64,000 nt of DNA from CAVYXZ01 sp965223835 (GTDB lineage Bacteria > Chloroflexota > Anaerolineae > Aggregatilineales > Phototrophicaceae). The notes under the pieces were generated by a model that was not told the DNA's origin, searched no databases, and saw nothing but the letters and a program-made list of their open reading frames with translations. A program made the position numbers and the translations under genes. Numbering within the stretch: position 1 is the stretch's first letter; each line of letters starts with the position of its first letter. Positions 57,401 through 64,000 of the stretch are shown here, piece by piece. The stretch is from contig OZ245023.1 of NCBI GenBank assembly GCA_965223835.1, positions 521,461-585,460 of the forward strand, written 5' to 3'.

Positions 57401-58428
57401 TCGCAGCGCCAGCCAACACCCTGCCCAGCGCCCAGCTTGACATTCTTAACACTATTTATCTGTCGGGTAGCCGCACCGTTTATGCGCCCAATGGCAGCAC
57501 ATCCCTGCCCATTGAGTTCACCGCAGCGGGCAGCAACGATCCTGATGGTTCAATCACCAACTATCGTTTTATCCGGGTCTACCCTGATAGCAGCACCGAC
57601 GTGATCTATGATGGCCCACTCGCGGCGCCGGATGCGGCAACCTACTTTGATCTACCGCTGGGTATCCACGAGGTCCATTTGGAATTGACCGATGATGACG
57701 GCGGTATAACAGTGTTGCCCTTTGAGTTCACCATCCTGGAACTGCCGCTGGGCACGCCAACGCACACACCGAATGATCTGAATCCGCCGGTGGCAGTTGC
57801 AAAAATCAACAATCCAACCTGCAATGACCCGGATAACTGTACCGAAATCACCGTGCCAGCGGGGACAACTGCATTCGAAGTGCTGTTCGATGGCAGCGAC
57901 AGCTATGATCCAGATGCCAACGGGCATATCGTCCGCTATAGCTGGGATCTAAGACTGACCGAAACGACGTTTTTGGAACTGGCGGATGGTTCGGAAGCCC
58001 AGAACGCCCATCTCCCACGCGCTGCCCGGTTCCCGAATGTGGTCATGGCCGTTGGCGTCCTGCATGAGGTGACGCTGACCGTCTTTGATAGTGGTGGTTC
58101 GCGCCATTCGACGACGTTCTCATTTACGCTGGTTGAGGAGGCGTCGGGCAGTGCGCTTCAGGTGGAGCCGCCGACTGCGACCTTCACGCCATCACCGACT
58201 TTGATGCCAACTGTGGTACCAGTCACGGCGACATACCCACCCAGCCCGACGCCCACGGCCACGCCAACCGCTGAAAACACGGCAACTGGTACACCCACGC
58301 CAACGTTGACGCCGACGAGTACGTCATCACCGACGCATACCCCCAGCCCGACGCCCACAGCCACGGTCACGCTGGCACCTACGATAACGCCGCTTGCCGA
58401 GACGACCGAAGCTGTCACTGGCGAATAA
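48472..58428 (+). CDS. Giant secreted protein with two subtilisin domains
   Basis: 3318 residues. Signal or anchor helix at about 7-29. First S8 domain: catalytic Asp198 (AVIDSGICADHPDL), His231 (GHGCSVAGV), Ser385 (SGTSLAAPHVAG). Second S8 domain: Asp563 (IIDSGVNSQHEF), His626 (HGTHVAGIAAG), Ser817 (SGTSMSAPHVAG). CSLREA-type motif near 890, then a right-handed beta-helix of NosD type with 5 IGTD-like units. A second CSLQDA motif near 1500 starts a block with 9 more units. Three FnIII domains (about 2310-2610), five WHFWDS/GDWNGDG repeats (2613-2843), three PKD-like domains and a Pro/Thr tail follow. No sorting signal is seen. Start has a weak ribosome site. Confidence 0.9.
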   Translation: MSTKERLIAIASFVLVLGIWAFVLLVVSSSSISPTRLAELPTQAKLPPPITSEVPTEPVASDYQATDPLSAVFPVPEIPHRQQAGDIVSNQLIVRFAPQTAPSERADYVAALGGTIQQEILALDTAVITVPDTLTTTNLPDSPLLLATEPDYFVSAQIDVPTSDPHYAEQWALPVINAPVAWATLPATTPTMTIAVIDSGICADHPDLQGRILPGYDFVENDSTPQDDMGHGCSVAGVIAANADNGIGIAGVAPNTAILPLRVLDEQGIGTYSDVAAAIVRATDDGAQIINLSLGGPHQSQLLTDAVDYALERDVLVIAAAGNTGTTQLLYPAAYAPVIAVGAINAQLQTSTFSSQGSGLDTLAPGEAILTLASAGDYTTVSGTSLAAPHVAGVAALEMAQGNALTLDGGIIAVGAAQQPPPTPPIVNLPPAYDDLLAKATQVGTVRVIVGLNVAYQPESQLSNAQTQAQRVTVAQAQQSVINRLAATNAELIKPSDQWIIPAVAFTVDAAALAQLANDPAVNRITEDRILRPSLDASVPHLGTQNVWNLNFDGTGTAIAIIDSGVNSQHEFLDDGKVIHEACFSTNYAPLGATSLCPSGSSSTMGVNDPGSAQPTLCAALDGCFHGTHVAGIAAGAAGSHPNAPNGMAPGAAIVAIQIFTRFPPAECDGISPCIAAFLFDQINALNHLTLINGDLETAGYDLASVNMSLGGIDRYTSACDSIDPDSSTFVANLKSMGIATIASAGNYAEINSTYVDGIEDPACLADVISVGSSSVPGDVITEWSQSAPILDLYAPGENIVSSTSGIAGYGLASGTSMSAPHVAGAWALLKQANPTATVDEILAIVKSTGVPLDDTRSGSLRTTPRIQVDEALYAMIGPQLVVNTASDIIDDGICNAVTCSLREALNLANTTTTTTERITFNIGGGGQQTIVLDGALGPLPEVTNPVFIDGASQPGYSGTPLIEIDGTNVNDPLPPRNLGLYITAGHSLVRGLVINNFSYGGIGLNEVGENLVIGNYIGTEPDGVTAAPNLYGVIICSSDNNQIGGVNTIDRNLISGNDDDGINICQLPGGVYPVADGNVIQGNIIGLDITGDAMLGNGDDGIKIEDAINTLIGGTASGAGNVISGQSVGGSGAGINIIGPVATGTTIQGNIIGPNFAGTQGMNYPGGSNYYGVLIDGASNTLVGGTTSAARNLISGNSKAIVFINSATNNVVQGNFIGTDISGTIGLPNQNQLGIELNSSANGNLIGGTEPGAGNVVSGHQFAGIFVDSDDNIIQGNFIGTDITGTIAIGNGVASGITLAGNNNFVGGTENGAGNIIAYNDSLGVAVGYPIVGVTQTGNAVLGNRIFNNLSGAVSVGLGIDLYDASSGYGLSVNDEGDLDSGSNNLQNFPVLTAVSATVNTAEISGTLNSTPNETFRVELFSNDACDPTGYGEGQYFLAGFDGVTTDASGDAAFTFETFGSFAVGTGITATATDSGNNTSEFSACLTIASVDENVLVVNNTDGGASDGTCNTHCSLQDALARAATLSGVQTIAFNIPGAAPHTIVPTVAVNASDVLIDGTTQPGYSGSPIIVLDGSLAGNGVSGISLTTNATVRGLVLHSFDGWGIEFNGVNNVIEGNYIGTDYTGTVAMGNYEGGVGAAYNNNQIGGTAPGAGNLISGNDRYGVYVGGHATQTHSITILGNKIGTNAAGTAALPNGRYGIHVRHADNIIGSPVNTTPGGPCMGGCNLISGNGWDGIYIVDNTANPGIEADDNIIQSNYIGTDIMGTVAIPNGYSGIHLYEDTSGNLIGGPNAGEGNLISGNTRYGIRSEGDNLTRNNTIQGNAIGTDVTGTAALGNQWDGVFVGDDSNDNIILDNLISGNVGNGLTFYRAERNTIQGNTVGANAAGTGALANSGYGLFFEDGYEHQIGGAGVGEGNLISGNISTGLHLDDSDDNIIEGNLIGTNVSGTAAIPNGEDGLEIVNTADRTTIGGTASGSGNLISGNARHGVRLHGSETMVLGNLIGTTLNGLNALGNAEHGVIITAYQQYVGSTDPGGANVISGNGSSGIYVDTTGGTNTEIAGNLIGTNIDGDSALGNGQHGIELSGTARVYIFDNTLSSNVLNGVLIDDASFNTIDGNLIGTDSTGTNPLGNGSHGIEVVNTSGDNTIGVTTPNIIAHNGGTGVMLADDDLVTISQNSIYANAGLGIDLNPVGVTANDEGDADGGANQLQNFPLVDDVVATLTDVSITGTLNSTANTDFRIEFFNNETCDPSGHGEGETYLGFVDVQTDASGNTPVAQAFAVALDSGTYITTTATHENGNTSEFSPCAEVILYAGQPVNFQVQVQSEIDIQIDWQDASIDETHFVLERSLSGADEWTEIASVPTNDEPGTGEDYTYHDTNFLCGNVFDYRLRAYNEPGAYYSIYTPILTADPVCPPLNPPGTFVATASAHNQVDLTWMDDNTTETAYVIEQSVNSGATWTMLFTLDEDTEAVTHDQLQCGSTRHYRARAVRDHDSAFSPYTPVGMVTTPGCPTAEPPLNVAATAMNGNTMAVNWQVTAPGEVTTFHIERSHTGSNWSEIFVAPRNVTSFNDQNLRCNTLYNYRVRSYRQADGIYSDYSNVASTTTATCPAAVINTVGLTRNGRWHFWDSNAPGSPNASFNFGPTQPGWQPISGDWDGDGIDGIGLYQNGIWLLRQASDGGPSEQQVNFGPTEPGWQPIAGDWNGNGTAGIGVYKAGRFMLRHTATSGPVEMVFSFGPTEPGWQPVAGDWNGSGNRTIGVYKDGLWLLSNSLPALADMPPITFGQPGWRPVTGDWNEDGTSTIGVFKEGVWHLRNSNSTGVSDIAYNIGAGAAGWLPLANYRGPVAPLMADINLPPVAVIDILNPGCNDPNNCTEINITAAQAADGLHEIFFDGANSSDPDADGQIVSWEWTLDLPGGAVLVLASGGDGSDGQPAADTPSPVDFPLLNMAVDVEHRVILRVVDNEGAEGETTVIFTIAAPANTLPSAQLDILNTIYLSGSRTVYAPNGSTSLPIEFTAAGSNDPDGSITNYRFIRVYPDSSTDVIYDGPLAAPDAATYFDLPLGIHEVHLELTDDDGGITVLPFEFTILELPLGTPTHTPNDLNPPVAVAKINNPTCNDPDNCTEITVPAGTTAFEVLFDGSDSYDPDANGHIVRYSWDLRLTETTFLELADGSEAQNAHLPRAARFPNVVMAVGVLHEVTLTVFDSGGSRHSTTFSFTLVEEASGSALQVEPPTATFTPSPTLMPTVVPVTATYPPSPTPTATPTAENTATGTPTPTLTPTSTSSPTHTPSPTPTATVTLAPTITPLAETTEAVTGE

Positions 58429-58430
58429 TC

Positions 58431-58462
58431 AACCAGGTACAGGTAAACGCCTGTGCCTGGTT
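58431..58462 (+). terminator. Hairpin after the giant gene
   Basis: AACCAGG (58431-58437) pairs with CCTGGTT (58456-58462), with an inner CAGG/CCTG step. It starts 3 bases after the stop. No T-run follows, so it may be a weak or Rho-assisted terminator. Confidence 0.65.
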
Positions 58463-58614
58463 ATGATCTTTCAGCTCAATCGGTTTGAATTAACCTGGCG
58501 CTGGAAAGCAACCCCGTTAAGGAAACTTGAAAGATTAGATTTATTACGTTAACATTACGCCATATTCAGAATATATCAATAAATTGAAAATATAGTTGTT
58601 TGGGAGATTAGATC

Positions 58615-59415
58615 ATGCCCGATATGTATTCAACGATCGCTGAGATCGATCCAGCCATTGTTGAGCAAATTGCAAATGCCATGGAAGTCAGAGCCGCTAA
58701 TCCACAACAGCGCAATATGCTCGATAGCTATCTTAGCCAGATAAACTTTCCCGATGCGGCGCAGGTGTTGGAAGTGGGTTGTGGCACTGGCCCAGTCGTG
58801 CGACGACTGGCGAGTTGGCCTCGAGTGGGTCGGGTGACTGGTCTGGATCCTTCACCGATACTTTTATCTAAGGCAATGTCCTTAAGTGATGGCGTGCCCA
58901 ATCTCATCTTCAAAGAAGGTGATGGTCGCGCCCTACCATTTGATGATGAAGTTTTTGATGTGGTTATTTTTCACACGACGCTCTGCCATGTTCCCCAACC
59001 CGAAAAAGCCTTAGCAGAAGCCTATCGCGTGCTTCGTTCCGCTGGTCAACTGGTCATCTTTGATGGTGACTATGCCACGATTACAGTAGCGAATGGCGAA
59101 AACGATCTCTTGCAGCAGTGTGTCGAATACTTTATGGCGAACTTCATTCATGATATATGGCTTATGCGCCGTTTGCCGAAGATCGTCAGTGAAATAGGAT
59201 TTTCATTAAGCCAGTTCCAAAGTTTCGGATATTTAGAAAATTCGGATCCAACCTACATGTTGACACTGGTTGACCGGGGCGCAGATACGCTCGTTGCCCA
59301 CCATAAAATTAGTGAAACGCTGGCTTCAGAGTTGAAAGCCGAAGCACGGCGGCGCGTCGAAGCCAATGAGTTCTTCGGATATATTGCTTACGCTAGCTTG
59401 ATTGCTCAAAAATAG
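58615..59415 (+). CDS. Class I SAM-dependent methyltransferase
   Basis: 266 residues, ATG preceded by TTGGGAG. Motif I is VLEVGCGTGPVVRRLA, motif II VTGLDPSPILLSKA, motif III FKEGDGRALPFDDEVFD, and YRVLRSAGQLVIFDGDY the post-III strand. Typical of the UbiE/type 11 family. Followed at 155 bases by another methyltransferase on the same strand. Substrate unknown. Confidence 0.87.
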   Translation: MPDMYSTIAEIDPAIVEQIANAMEVRAANPQQRNMLDSYLSQINFPDAAQVLEVGCGTGPVVRRLASWPRVGRVTGLDPSPILLSKAMSLSDGVPNLIFKEGDGRALPFDDEVFDVVIFHTTLCHVPQPEKALAEAYRVLRSAGQLVIFDGDYATITVANGENDLLQQCVEYFMANFIHDIWLMRRLPKIVSEIGFSLSQFQSFGYLENSDPTYMLTLVDRGADTLVAHHKISETLASELKAEARRRVEANEFFGYIAYASLIAQK

Positions 59416-59570
59416 TCACACTAGAGTTGGGTTCACGTTCTTATTTACAGAATCGAAATACATACTGAAGCATAAATTCAATTCAATATAGGGTGCTGAT
59501 TGCGGAAAAGCGCAATCCTGCGCCACCGTTTTTAGTCACTTTTTGGAACAATAGCATATGGAGAGTTTTC

Positions 59571-60356
59571 ATGACGACGATGAGTTATGACGATGATATG
59601 GGACGTATTCAGCGCACACTGTCACAATGTCACGATTTGGTGATGCGCCGAACGCGGGTTATCCAGGAATTGAATTTGCGAAGCGGGTTATCCGTGTTGG
59701 AAGTCGGCTGTGGTGGCGGATTCTACGCCGCAGAAAGTGCGCGAAGTGTAGGTTCTTCGGGACGGGTCTGTGCGATAGATTTGAGTGCTGATCAGATTGC
59801 CGCGGCAACCGAAAGGTGTGCTGAGTTTCCCTGGGTGGAGTTAACGGTTGGGACCGTCACGGAAATGCCATATGAAGATGGGCAATTTGATGTCGTCTAT
59901 GGAACGCAGGTAATTGAGTATGTTGCTGAATTAGATGAAGCGCTTCATGAAATTTGTCGGGTGCTTCGTCCGGGAGGGAGAGTTGTCATTTTGGCAACCA
60001 ATTGGCGTTCAGTCGTGTGGCACTCGAATAAGCCTGAGAGAATGGCAGAGATATTAGAAGCCTGGGATACCCACTCCCCGTATCCCTATTTGCCTTCAAT
60101 TCTTCCGGCACGGCTCAGACAAGCAGGGATAGAAACTCTGTACCAGACACCGGTTCCAATCATTAATCTTTCATACAACGAAAATGCATTTAGCTATTGG
60201 GCAGCAAGGCTGATGAGACACTTCCTGATCGGCAAAAATCTGATTGACGAGGCGGTGCTCAACCTGTGGATTGATGAGTTTGATGAACTGGAGAAACAGG
60301 GGGCATACGCATTTTATTCGACCCCAATCATAACGGTAGGCATAAAATCTGCTTGA
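59571..60356 (+). CDS. Class I SAM-dependent methyltransferase
   Basis: 261 residues from ATG at 59571, with GGAGAG just upstream; a longer in-frame start at 59493 has no ribosome site. Motif I is VLEVGCGGGFYAAESARS, then VCAIDLSADQIAAA, then PYEDGQFDVVYGTQVIEYV and RVLRPGGRVVILATNW. Type 11 methyltransferase. Not closely similar to its neighbour, so not a recent duplicate. Substrate unknown. Confidence 0.85.
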   Translation: MTTMSYDDDMGRIQRTLSQCHDLVMRRTRVIQELNLRSGLSVLEVGCGGGFYAAESARSVGSSGRVCAIDLSADQIAAATERCAEFPWVELTVGTVTEMPYEDGQFDVVYGTQVIEYVAELDEALHEICRVLRPGGRVVILATNWRSVVWHSNKPERMAEILEAWDTHSPYPYLPSILPARLRQAGIETLYQTPVPIINLSYNENAFSYWAARLMRHFLIGKNLIDEAVLNLWIDEFDELEKQGAYAFYSTPIITVGIKSA

Positions 60357-60449
60357 ATTCAAGAAGCGAGAATCTCAGCTAGCTCTCGTTCGCATTAACC
60401 AAGCATGTTGTTGTTCCTGCGAGTAATCGAACGGTTATTTCTGCTAGCT

Positions 60450-61181
60450 TCAATGATAAATTTGATAGAGGGGTTTCATCACCAGCAGTGGGACGCTCAC
60501 ATGCGCCGGAAGACCCGCTAAATAAGCGACCGTGTTAGCAACATCTTCCGGTTGTAGCATGTCGGCGCGACGCTCAGCACTGACCGTCACCGGACGTTGA
60601 TCGAGGATGGGGGTGTTGACTTCGCCGGGACAGATCACACTGGCGCGAATGCCATTTTGCCATTCTTCTTCGTTCAGGTTATGCGTTAACGCCACCATGC
60701 CATGTTTCGAGGCCGAGTAAGCCGCACCAGCGGATGCTTTGGGTCGTAAACCGGAGATTGACGCGATGTTGATGATAACCCCGGCCTGTTGTTGGCGCAT
60801 CATCGGGAGTACGGCGCGGGTCAGGTTGAATGCGCCGGTCAGGTTCACCGTGATAACTTGATCCCAGTCAGCGGGGTCAATGTCACCAACGGTCCGATCA
60901 TGCGTATTGATGCCGGCGTTATTCACGAGGACATCTACCCGCCCCCACCGGTCAATCACTTGCTGCACCACCCCCTGTACCCGCTCACGGTCGGCAACAT
61001 CAGCAGCAAATGATTGTACTTGTTGATCTGGCAGGTCTGCCGTTGCCGATTGAAGGGGTTCTAGCCGTCGCCCCATGAGCGCAACCCTGGCTCCTGCCTG
61101 CACGAAATCAGTCGCAACCGCCCGCCCGATACCGGTGCCCGCGCCGGTGACGATCACGACCTTATTTTCAAATTGCGTCAT
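60450..61181 (-). CDS. Short-chain dehydrogenase/reductase
   Basis: 243 residues. Cofactor loop VTGAGTGIGRAVA, active site strand LVNNAGINTHD, then IINIASISG (serine) and YSASKHGMVALT (Tyr and Lys). An Arg after the second strand (ALMGRRLEPL) favours NADP. Complete catalytic set. It lies 63 bases after the DeoR gene on the same strand, so they may be cotranscribed. Confidence 0.9.
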   Translation of the reverse strand: MTQFENKVVIVTGAGTGIGRAVATDFVQAGARVALMGRRLEPLQSATADLPDQQVQSFAADVADRERVQGVVQQVIDRWGRVDVLVNNAGINTHDRTVGDIDPADWDQVITVNLTGAFNLTRAVLPMMRQQQAGVIINIASISGLRPKASAGAAYSASKHGMVALTHNLNEEEWQNGIRASVICPGEVNTPILDQRPVTVSAERRADMLQPEDVANTVAYLAGLPAHVSVPLLVMKPLYQIYH

Positions 61182-61244
61182 CTATTTTCCTTGTTATCAA
61201 TGAAGCTACCATGCATTGTGCAGCCAGACGAGATTCTTTATATT

Positions 61245-62018
61245 TTACGCAGAGGCGATGTGCAACTGCGAATCCGCCTGTTCAAGTGCCTGGGCCAATT
61301 CAATGGGCGGGGCGGCATCGGTAATGATCTGCTGCACCGCTTGCAATCCACAGGCAGTCACCAGCGCCGTCTGCCCCAGTTTGCTATTATCCGCCAGCAC
61401 GGTTGTGCGGCGCGATTGCTGAACCATCGTGTGGATGATGTGGGCCAGTTCGATGCGGTAATCCATGTAACCCTGCGTGGCGCTGACCGTCCCGACGGTT
61501 AAAAAAGCCTGATCGGCATGAAACTGGTGCAGTTGGTCCACCACTGCCGCGCCAGTTGTGTCCATTTCTTTGCCATCATATTGTCCGCCCAGCAACCAGA
61601 TGCGATTGTTGCTCTGGCCGTTGTTCCAGATCTCATTGGCAATGAATGGTGAATTGGTGATAATGACTAGATCGTCAAATTGGCGGGTGAGTGCTCTGGC
61701 AAAAGCACTGGTCGTTGTGCCGCCATTGATAAACAGGCTGTCGCCGCTGTTGACAAACCGGGTCGCATATTCGGCGATCAGGGCTTTCTCGACCAGATTG
61801 TGCTGGGTACGGGCCGTGAACGAGCTTTCCTGTGCAGTCTGGAATTTGACCGCCCCGCCATGCACTTTACGGAGCAGGGCTTGCTCCGACAGCGTGGATA
61901 GGTCGCGCCGCACCGTTTCGGGCGAGACATCAAAATAGACAGCCAGTTCGTCGACATCCACCTGCCCTTTATCATCAAGCAGGGTTAACGTGGCCTGTAA
62001 GCGTTCTTCACGTTTCAT
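61245..62018 (-). CDS. DeoR/GlpR-family transcriptional regulator
   Basis: 257 residues. The helix-turn-helix is DVDELAVYFDVSPETVRRDL followed by RKVHGGAV, the DeoR signature. The sugar-phosphate-binding domain shows DSLFINGGTTTSAFARAL, LVIITNSPFIANEI and LADNSKLGQTALV. Such regulators usually respond to a phosphorylated sugar. It is divergent from the CehA-type gene and upstream of the SDR. Confidence 0.92.
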   Translation of the reverse strand: MKREERLQATLTLLDDKGQVDVDELAVYFDVSPETVRRDLSTLSEQALLRKVHGGAVKFQTAQESSFTARTQHNLVEKALIAEYATRFVNSGDSLFINGGTTTSAFARALTRQFDDLVIITNSPFIANEIWNNGQSNNRIWLLGGQYDGKEMDTTGAAVVDQLHQFHADQAFLTVGTVSATQGYMDYRIELAHIIHTMVQQSRRTTVLADNSKLGQTALVTACGLQAVQQIITDAAPPIELAQALEQADSQLHIASA

Positions 62019-62106
62019 GGGTATATTATCTAAAGTCGGTTAATCGTCAGTCAATATTAACAAAATACCTGCGACAAGAGAATTGTCATTATCCCGGAGT
62101 ACATAA

Positions 62107-63444
62107 ATGGACTATCACATCACGAAAACCCTGACTGAGCATGACAACCACCAGCATATTGACCATCCATTTACGGTGCTTGAAGGCGCGACTCGGCTCA
62201 ACATTGATTTTGAATATACCCCCAAGCGAACCGGGCGCTATGGCAATTTATTGACCCTGAGCCTCTTTGACCCCCAGCGCGAACGGGGAACCGGACATCG
62301 CGGTCAGCCGACACAACACATCTCGATCAGTCGTACCAACGCGACGCCGGGTTATCACTGCGGTGTCTTGCAACCGGGTGAGTGGAATCTGATGGTGAAT
62401 ACCAACCTCATCCTGCCAGAGGCCGTTGTGACGTATGAAATTCACATCACGTTTGCCGATGCCGATGATGACGCAGGGATAACACCCCAGTGGACACCTG
62501 GCACAACTAACCCGCGCGGTCCCGGCTGGTATCGCGGCGATCTGCATGGGCATACGTTGCATTCCGACGGTAGCTGGGATGTTGATGGGCTGGCGAGTTT
62601 TGCCAGGGCGCACCAGCTTGATTTTGTGACGTTGACCGACCACAATACCGTGTCGGCCCTGGACCAGATGCTGAGTCTGGCGCGTGATGATTTGCTGGTG
62701 CTGGGCGGCTTCGAACTGACGACGTTTTACGGCCATGCCCTGGCATTGGGGGTGCGGGAACTGATTGATTGGCGTGTGCGAACCGGTCAGCGCTCGATGA
62801 CCGACATTAAGCAAGCGATCGAAGCTGGGGGCGGCTTGTTTGTTATTGCACACCCGGCGGCCCCCGGCGACCCGGTCTGCACCGGCTGTCATTGGGATTA
62901 CCATGATCTTATGCCGGGCAGTGCGCAGGTGGTTGAGGTCTGGAATGAGCACTGGGATAGTAGCAGCAATAATGAGGCCGCCGTGCAATTGTGGTATTCA
63001 TGGCTGAATCAGGGTCAGCGATTGATCGCCACTGTCGGGACGGATATTCATGGTGAGCCGAATCCGCCGCGTCAATTTGGTTTTAATGTGGTTTATGCCG
63101 CTGAACTAACGGAAGTCGCGTTGCACGCCGCTATCCGCCAGGGCCATCTCTACCTCAGTAGTGGACCCAAAATTGAATTTACCGCCGCATCGAACAACGG
63201 ACAAACGGCCATTATGGGTGACAGCATCACTGGTGAAACGGTAACTTTAACCGCCAGTTGGTCGCAATGTGCCGCGAATGACCGGGTTCGCTTGATCGTT
63301 GATGGCGATGTCGTTGACGAGTGTGCTGCCGAATCCACGGACGATAAATCGTGGACCCGGCAAGGCTCACATTGGAGCGTCATCGAAATACGGGATCAAC
63401 AGGATCACCTGTTGGCGCTGACGAATCCGATCTACATCAATTAG
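62107..63444 (+). CDS. CehA/McbA-type PHP-domain metallohydrolase
   Basis: 445 residues. An N-terminal beta-rich domain of about 135 residues precedes the PHP core. Metal-site pieces are YRGDLHGHTLHSDGSWDVD (HxH), TLTDHNTVSAL, LFVIAHPAAPGDP and VGTDIHGEPNP. This fits CehA/McbA-type hydrolases, some of which open carbamate or cyclic ester bonds. A C-terminal beta domain completes it. The ATG has a GGAG site upstream. It overlaps the convergent membrane gene by 4 bases. Confidence 0.87.
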   Translation: MDYHITKTLTEHDNHQHIDHPFTVLEGATRLNIDFEYTPKRTGRYGNLLTLSLFDPQRERGTGHRGQPTQHISISRTNATPGYHCGVLQPGEWNLMVNTNLILPEAVVTYEIHITFADADDDAGITPQWTPGTTNPRGPGWYRGDLHGHTLHSDGSWDVDGLASFARAHQLDFVTLTDHNTVSALDQMLSLARDDLLVLGGFELTTFYGHALALGVRELIDWRVRTGQRSMTDIKQAIEAGGGLFVIAHPAAPGDPVCTGCHWDYHDLMPGSAQVVEVWNEHWDSSSNNEAAVQLWYSWLNQGQRLIATVGTDIHGEPNPPRQFGFNVVYAAELTEVALHAAIRQGHLYLSSGPKIEFTAASNNGQTAIMGDSITGETVTLTASWSQCAANDRVRLIVDGDVVDECAAESTDDKSWTRQGSHWSVIEIRDQQDHLLALTNPIYIN

Positions 63445-63884
63445 GCACCGTCAGCAACTTTCTGGGCAGGTTGCGTTGGTTTGGCGGGCGCCAGCGTAAA
63501 CGCATAGGCGATGACCAGCAGCACCGCGAAAACAATCAGCGGCACCAGATCACGCATCGTCGCGGCAGGTGACAGTTCCGCCAGCACCAGGTCGCCATAG
63601 GCATGATTGGCGGTATGGATCAGCGTGCCCACCACACCGGCGATCAGCATCACCCGGTTACGCAGCGGTTCACGAGCGGCCAACAGCAATCCAATCCCAA
63701 TTGCCAGCGAAAAGCTGCCCGCATCGCCCATGTAATGGCGGTTAAATGGCGCGAACGGCCCGACGGTTTCCAGAAACCAGACCGGTGCGACTAGCAGCGC
63801 GATCCCCGCCAGAATATAAAACACGCCACCTGCTGCCAATGTACCCTGTACAAAGGCGATTCGAAACCAGTTGTCGGCTCGCAT
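63441..63884 (-). CDS. Small four-helix membrane protein
   Basis: 147 residues from ATG at 63884, with CAGGAG just before it; a longer start at 63932 lacks such a site. Four hydrophobic segments: GTLAAGGVFYILAGIALLVA, SLAIGIGLLLAA, VMLIAGVVGTLIH and IVFAVLLVIAYAF. The region FNRHYMGDAGSFSLAIGIGL and the motif HTANHAYGD resemble DUF4345-like small membrane proteins, but I am not certain of the family. Unknown function. Confidence 0.7.
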   Translation of the reverse strand: MRADNWFRIAFVQGTLAAGGVFYILAGIALLVAPVWFLETVGPFAPFNRHYMGDAGSFSLAIGIGLLLAAREPLRNRVMLIAGVVGTLIHTANHAYGDLVLAELSPAATMRDLVPLIVFAVLLVIAYAFTLAPAKPTQPAQKVADGA

Positions 63885-64000
63885 GATTTTCTCCTGATTA
63901 CATGTTTTGGTTGTAAAAAGGTAGACGAACAACCGGTCGGCGCTGTGACAACCTGTGAGACTGGCGCGGCAAGATAAATTTTTCTCAACTATGGCAACTC

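Overview
The window looks like chromosomal DNA of a Chloroflexota bacterium (Anaerolineae-like). This is inferred, not proven. The grounds are moderate GC, a PHAX-domain protein, very long secreted beta-helix proteins with CSLREA-type motifs, Chloroflexota-style SBP_5 peptide transporters, many intergenic hairpin repeats, and a mix of sugar/polyol and amino-acid catabolic genes with local LacI, IclR and DeoR regulators. No rRNA, tRNA, CRISPR or prophage was seen. One insertion sequence is present, plus several families of short dispersed repeats.

Layout. 1-749: secreted two-repeat protein running off the left edge. 0.9-1.8 kb: lipid kinase. 1.9-5.6 kb: AT-rich minus-strand operon of TIR-membrane protein, SH3 protein, family 2 glycosyltransferase and acylphosphatase. 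5.8-8.8 kb: glycosyltransferase operon (GT2, GT4, DUF354). 9.2-10.7 kb: cold-shock gene with a structured leader, and two small proteins. 10.8-13.2 kb: PHAX-domain protein, a MITE-like repeat, a PhyH-like oxygenase and a STAS-like protein. 13.7-16.7 kb: polysaccharide BY-kinase and an MFS transporter. 16.9-19.1 kb: TIR-NACHT-HEAT protein, NLR-like and probably immune. 19.1-23.6 kb: heparinase-like lyase, VTT membrane protein, polyol-type dehydrogenase and TauE/SafE exporter. 23.8-26.4 kb: methyltransferase, EEP nuclease-fold protein and a second STAS-like protein.

26.3-38.3 kb is a nine-gene minus-strand cluster headed by an IclR regulator: M28 peptidase, Asp/Glu/hydantoin racemase, amidohydrolase, a full peptide-type ABC importer (binding protein, two permeases, fused double ATPase) and a dehydrogenase. 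It reads as one uptake-and-hydrolysis pathway for a peptide-like or cyclic-amide substrate. Its substrate-binding protein appears to be circularly permuted, which is the most surprising protein in the window. Hairpin repeats fill the larger gaps inside the cluster.

38.6-43.5 kb: cupin, OsmC, PD40 propeller and a large ATPase-LuxR regulator. 43.6-44.9 kb: an IS982-like element inserted in the hairpin loop of a MITE-like repeat whose second copy lies at 11.9 kb. 44.9-48.1 kb: HpsN-like histidinol-dehydrogenase-family gene with a clear sigma70 promoter and palindromic operator, followed by a LacI regulator and ThpR. 48.5-58.4 kb: one 3318-residue secreted protein with two subtilisin domains, beta-helix blocks, FnIII, WHFWD-type repeats and PKD-like domains. 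58.6-64 kb: two methyltransferases, an SDR, a DeoR regulator, a CehA/PHP hydrolase and a small membrane protein.
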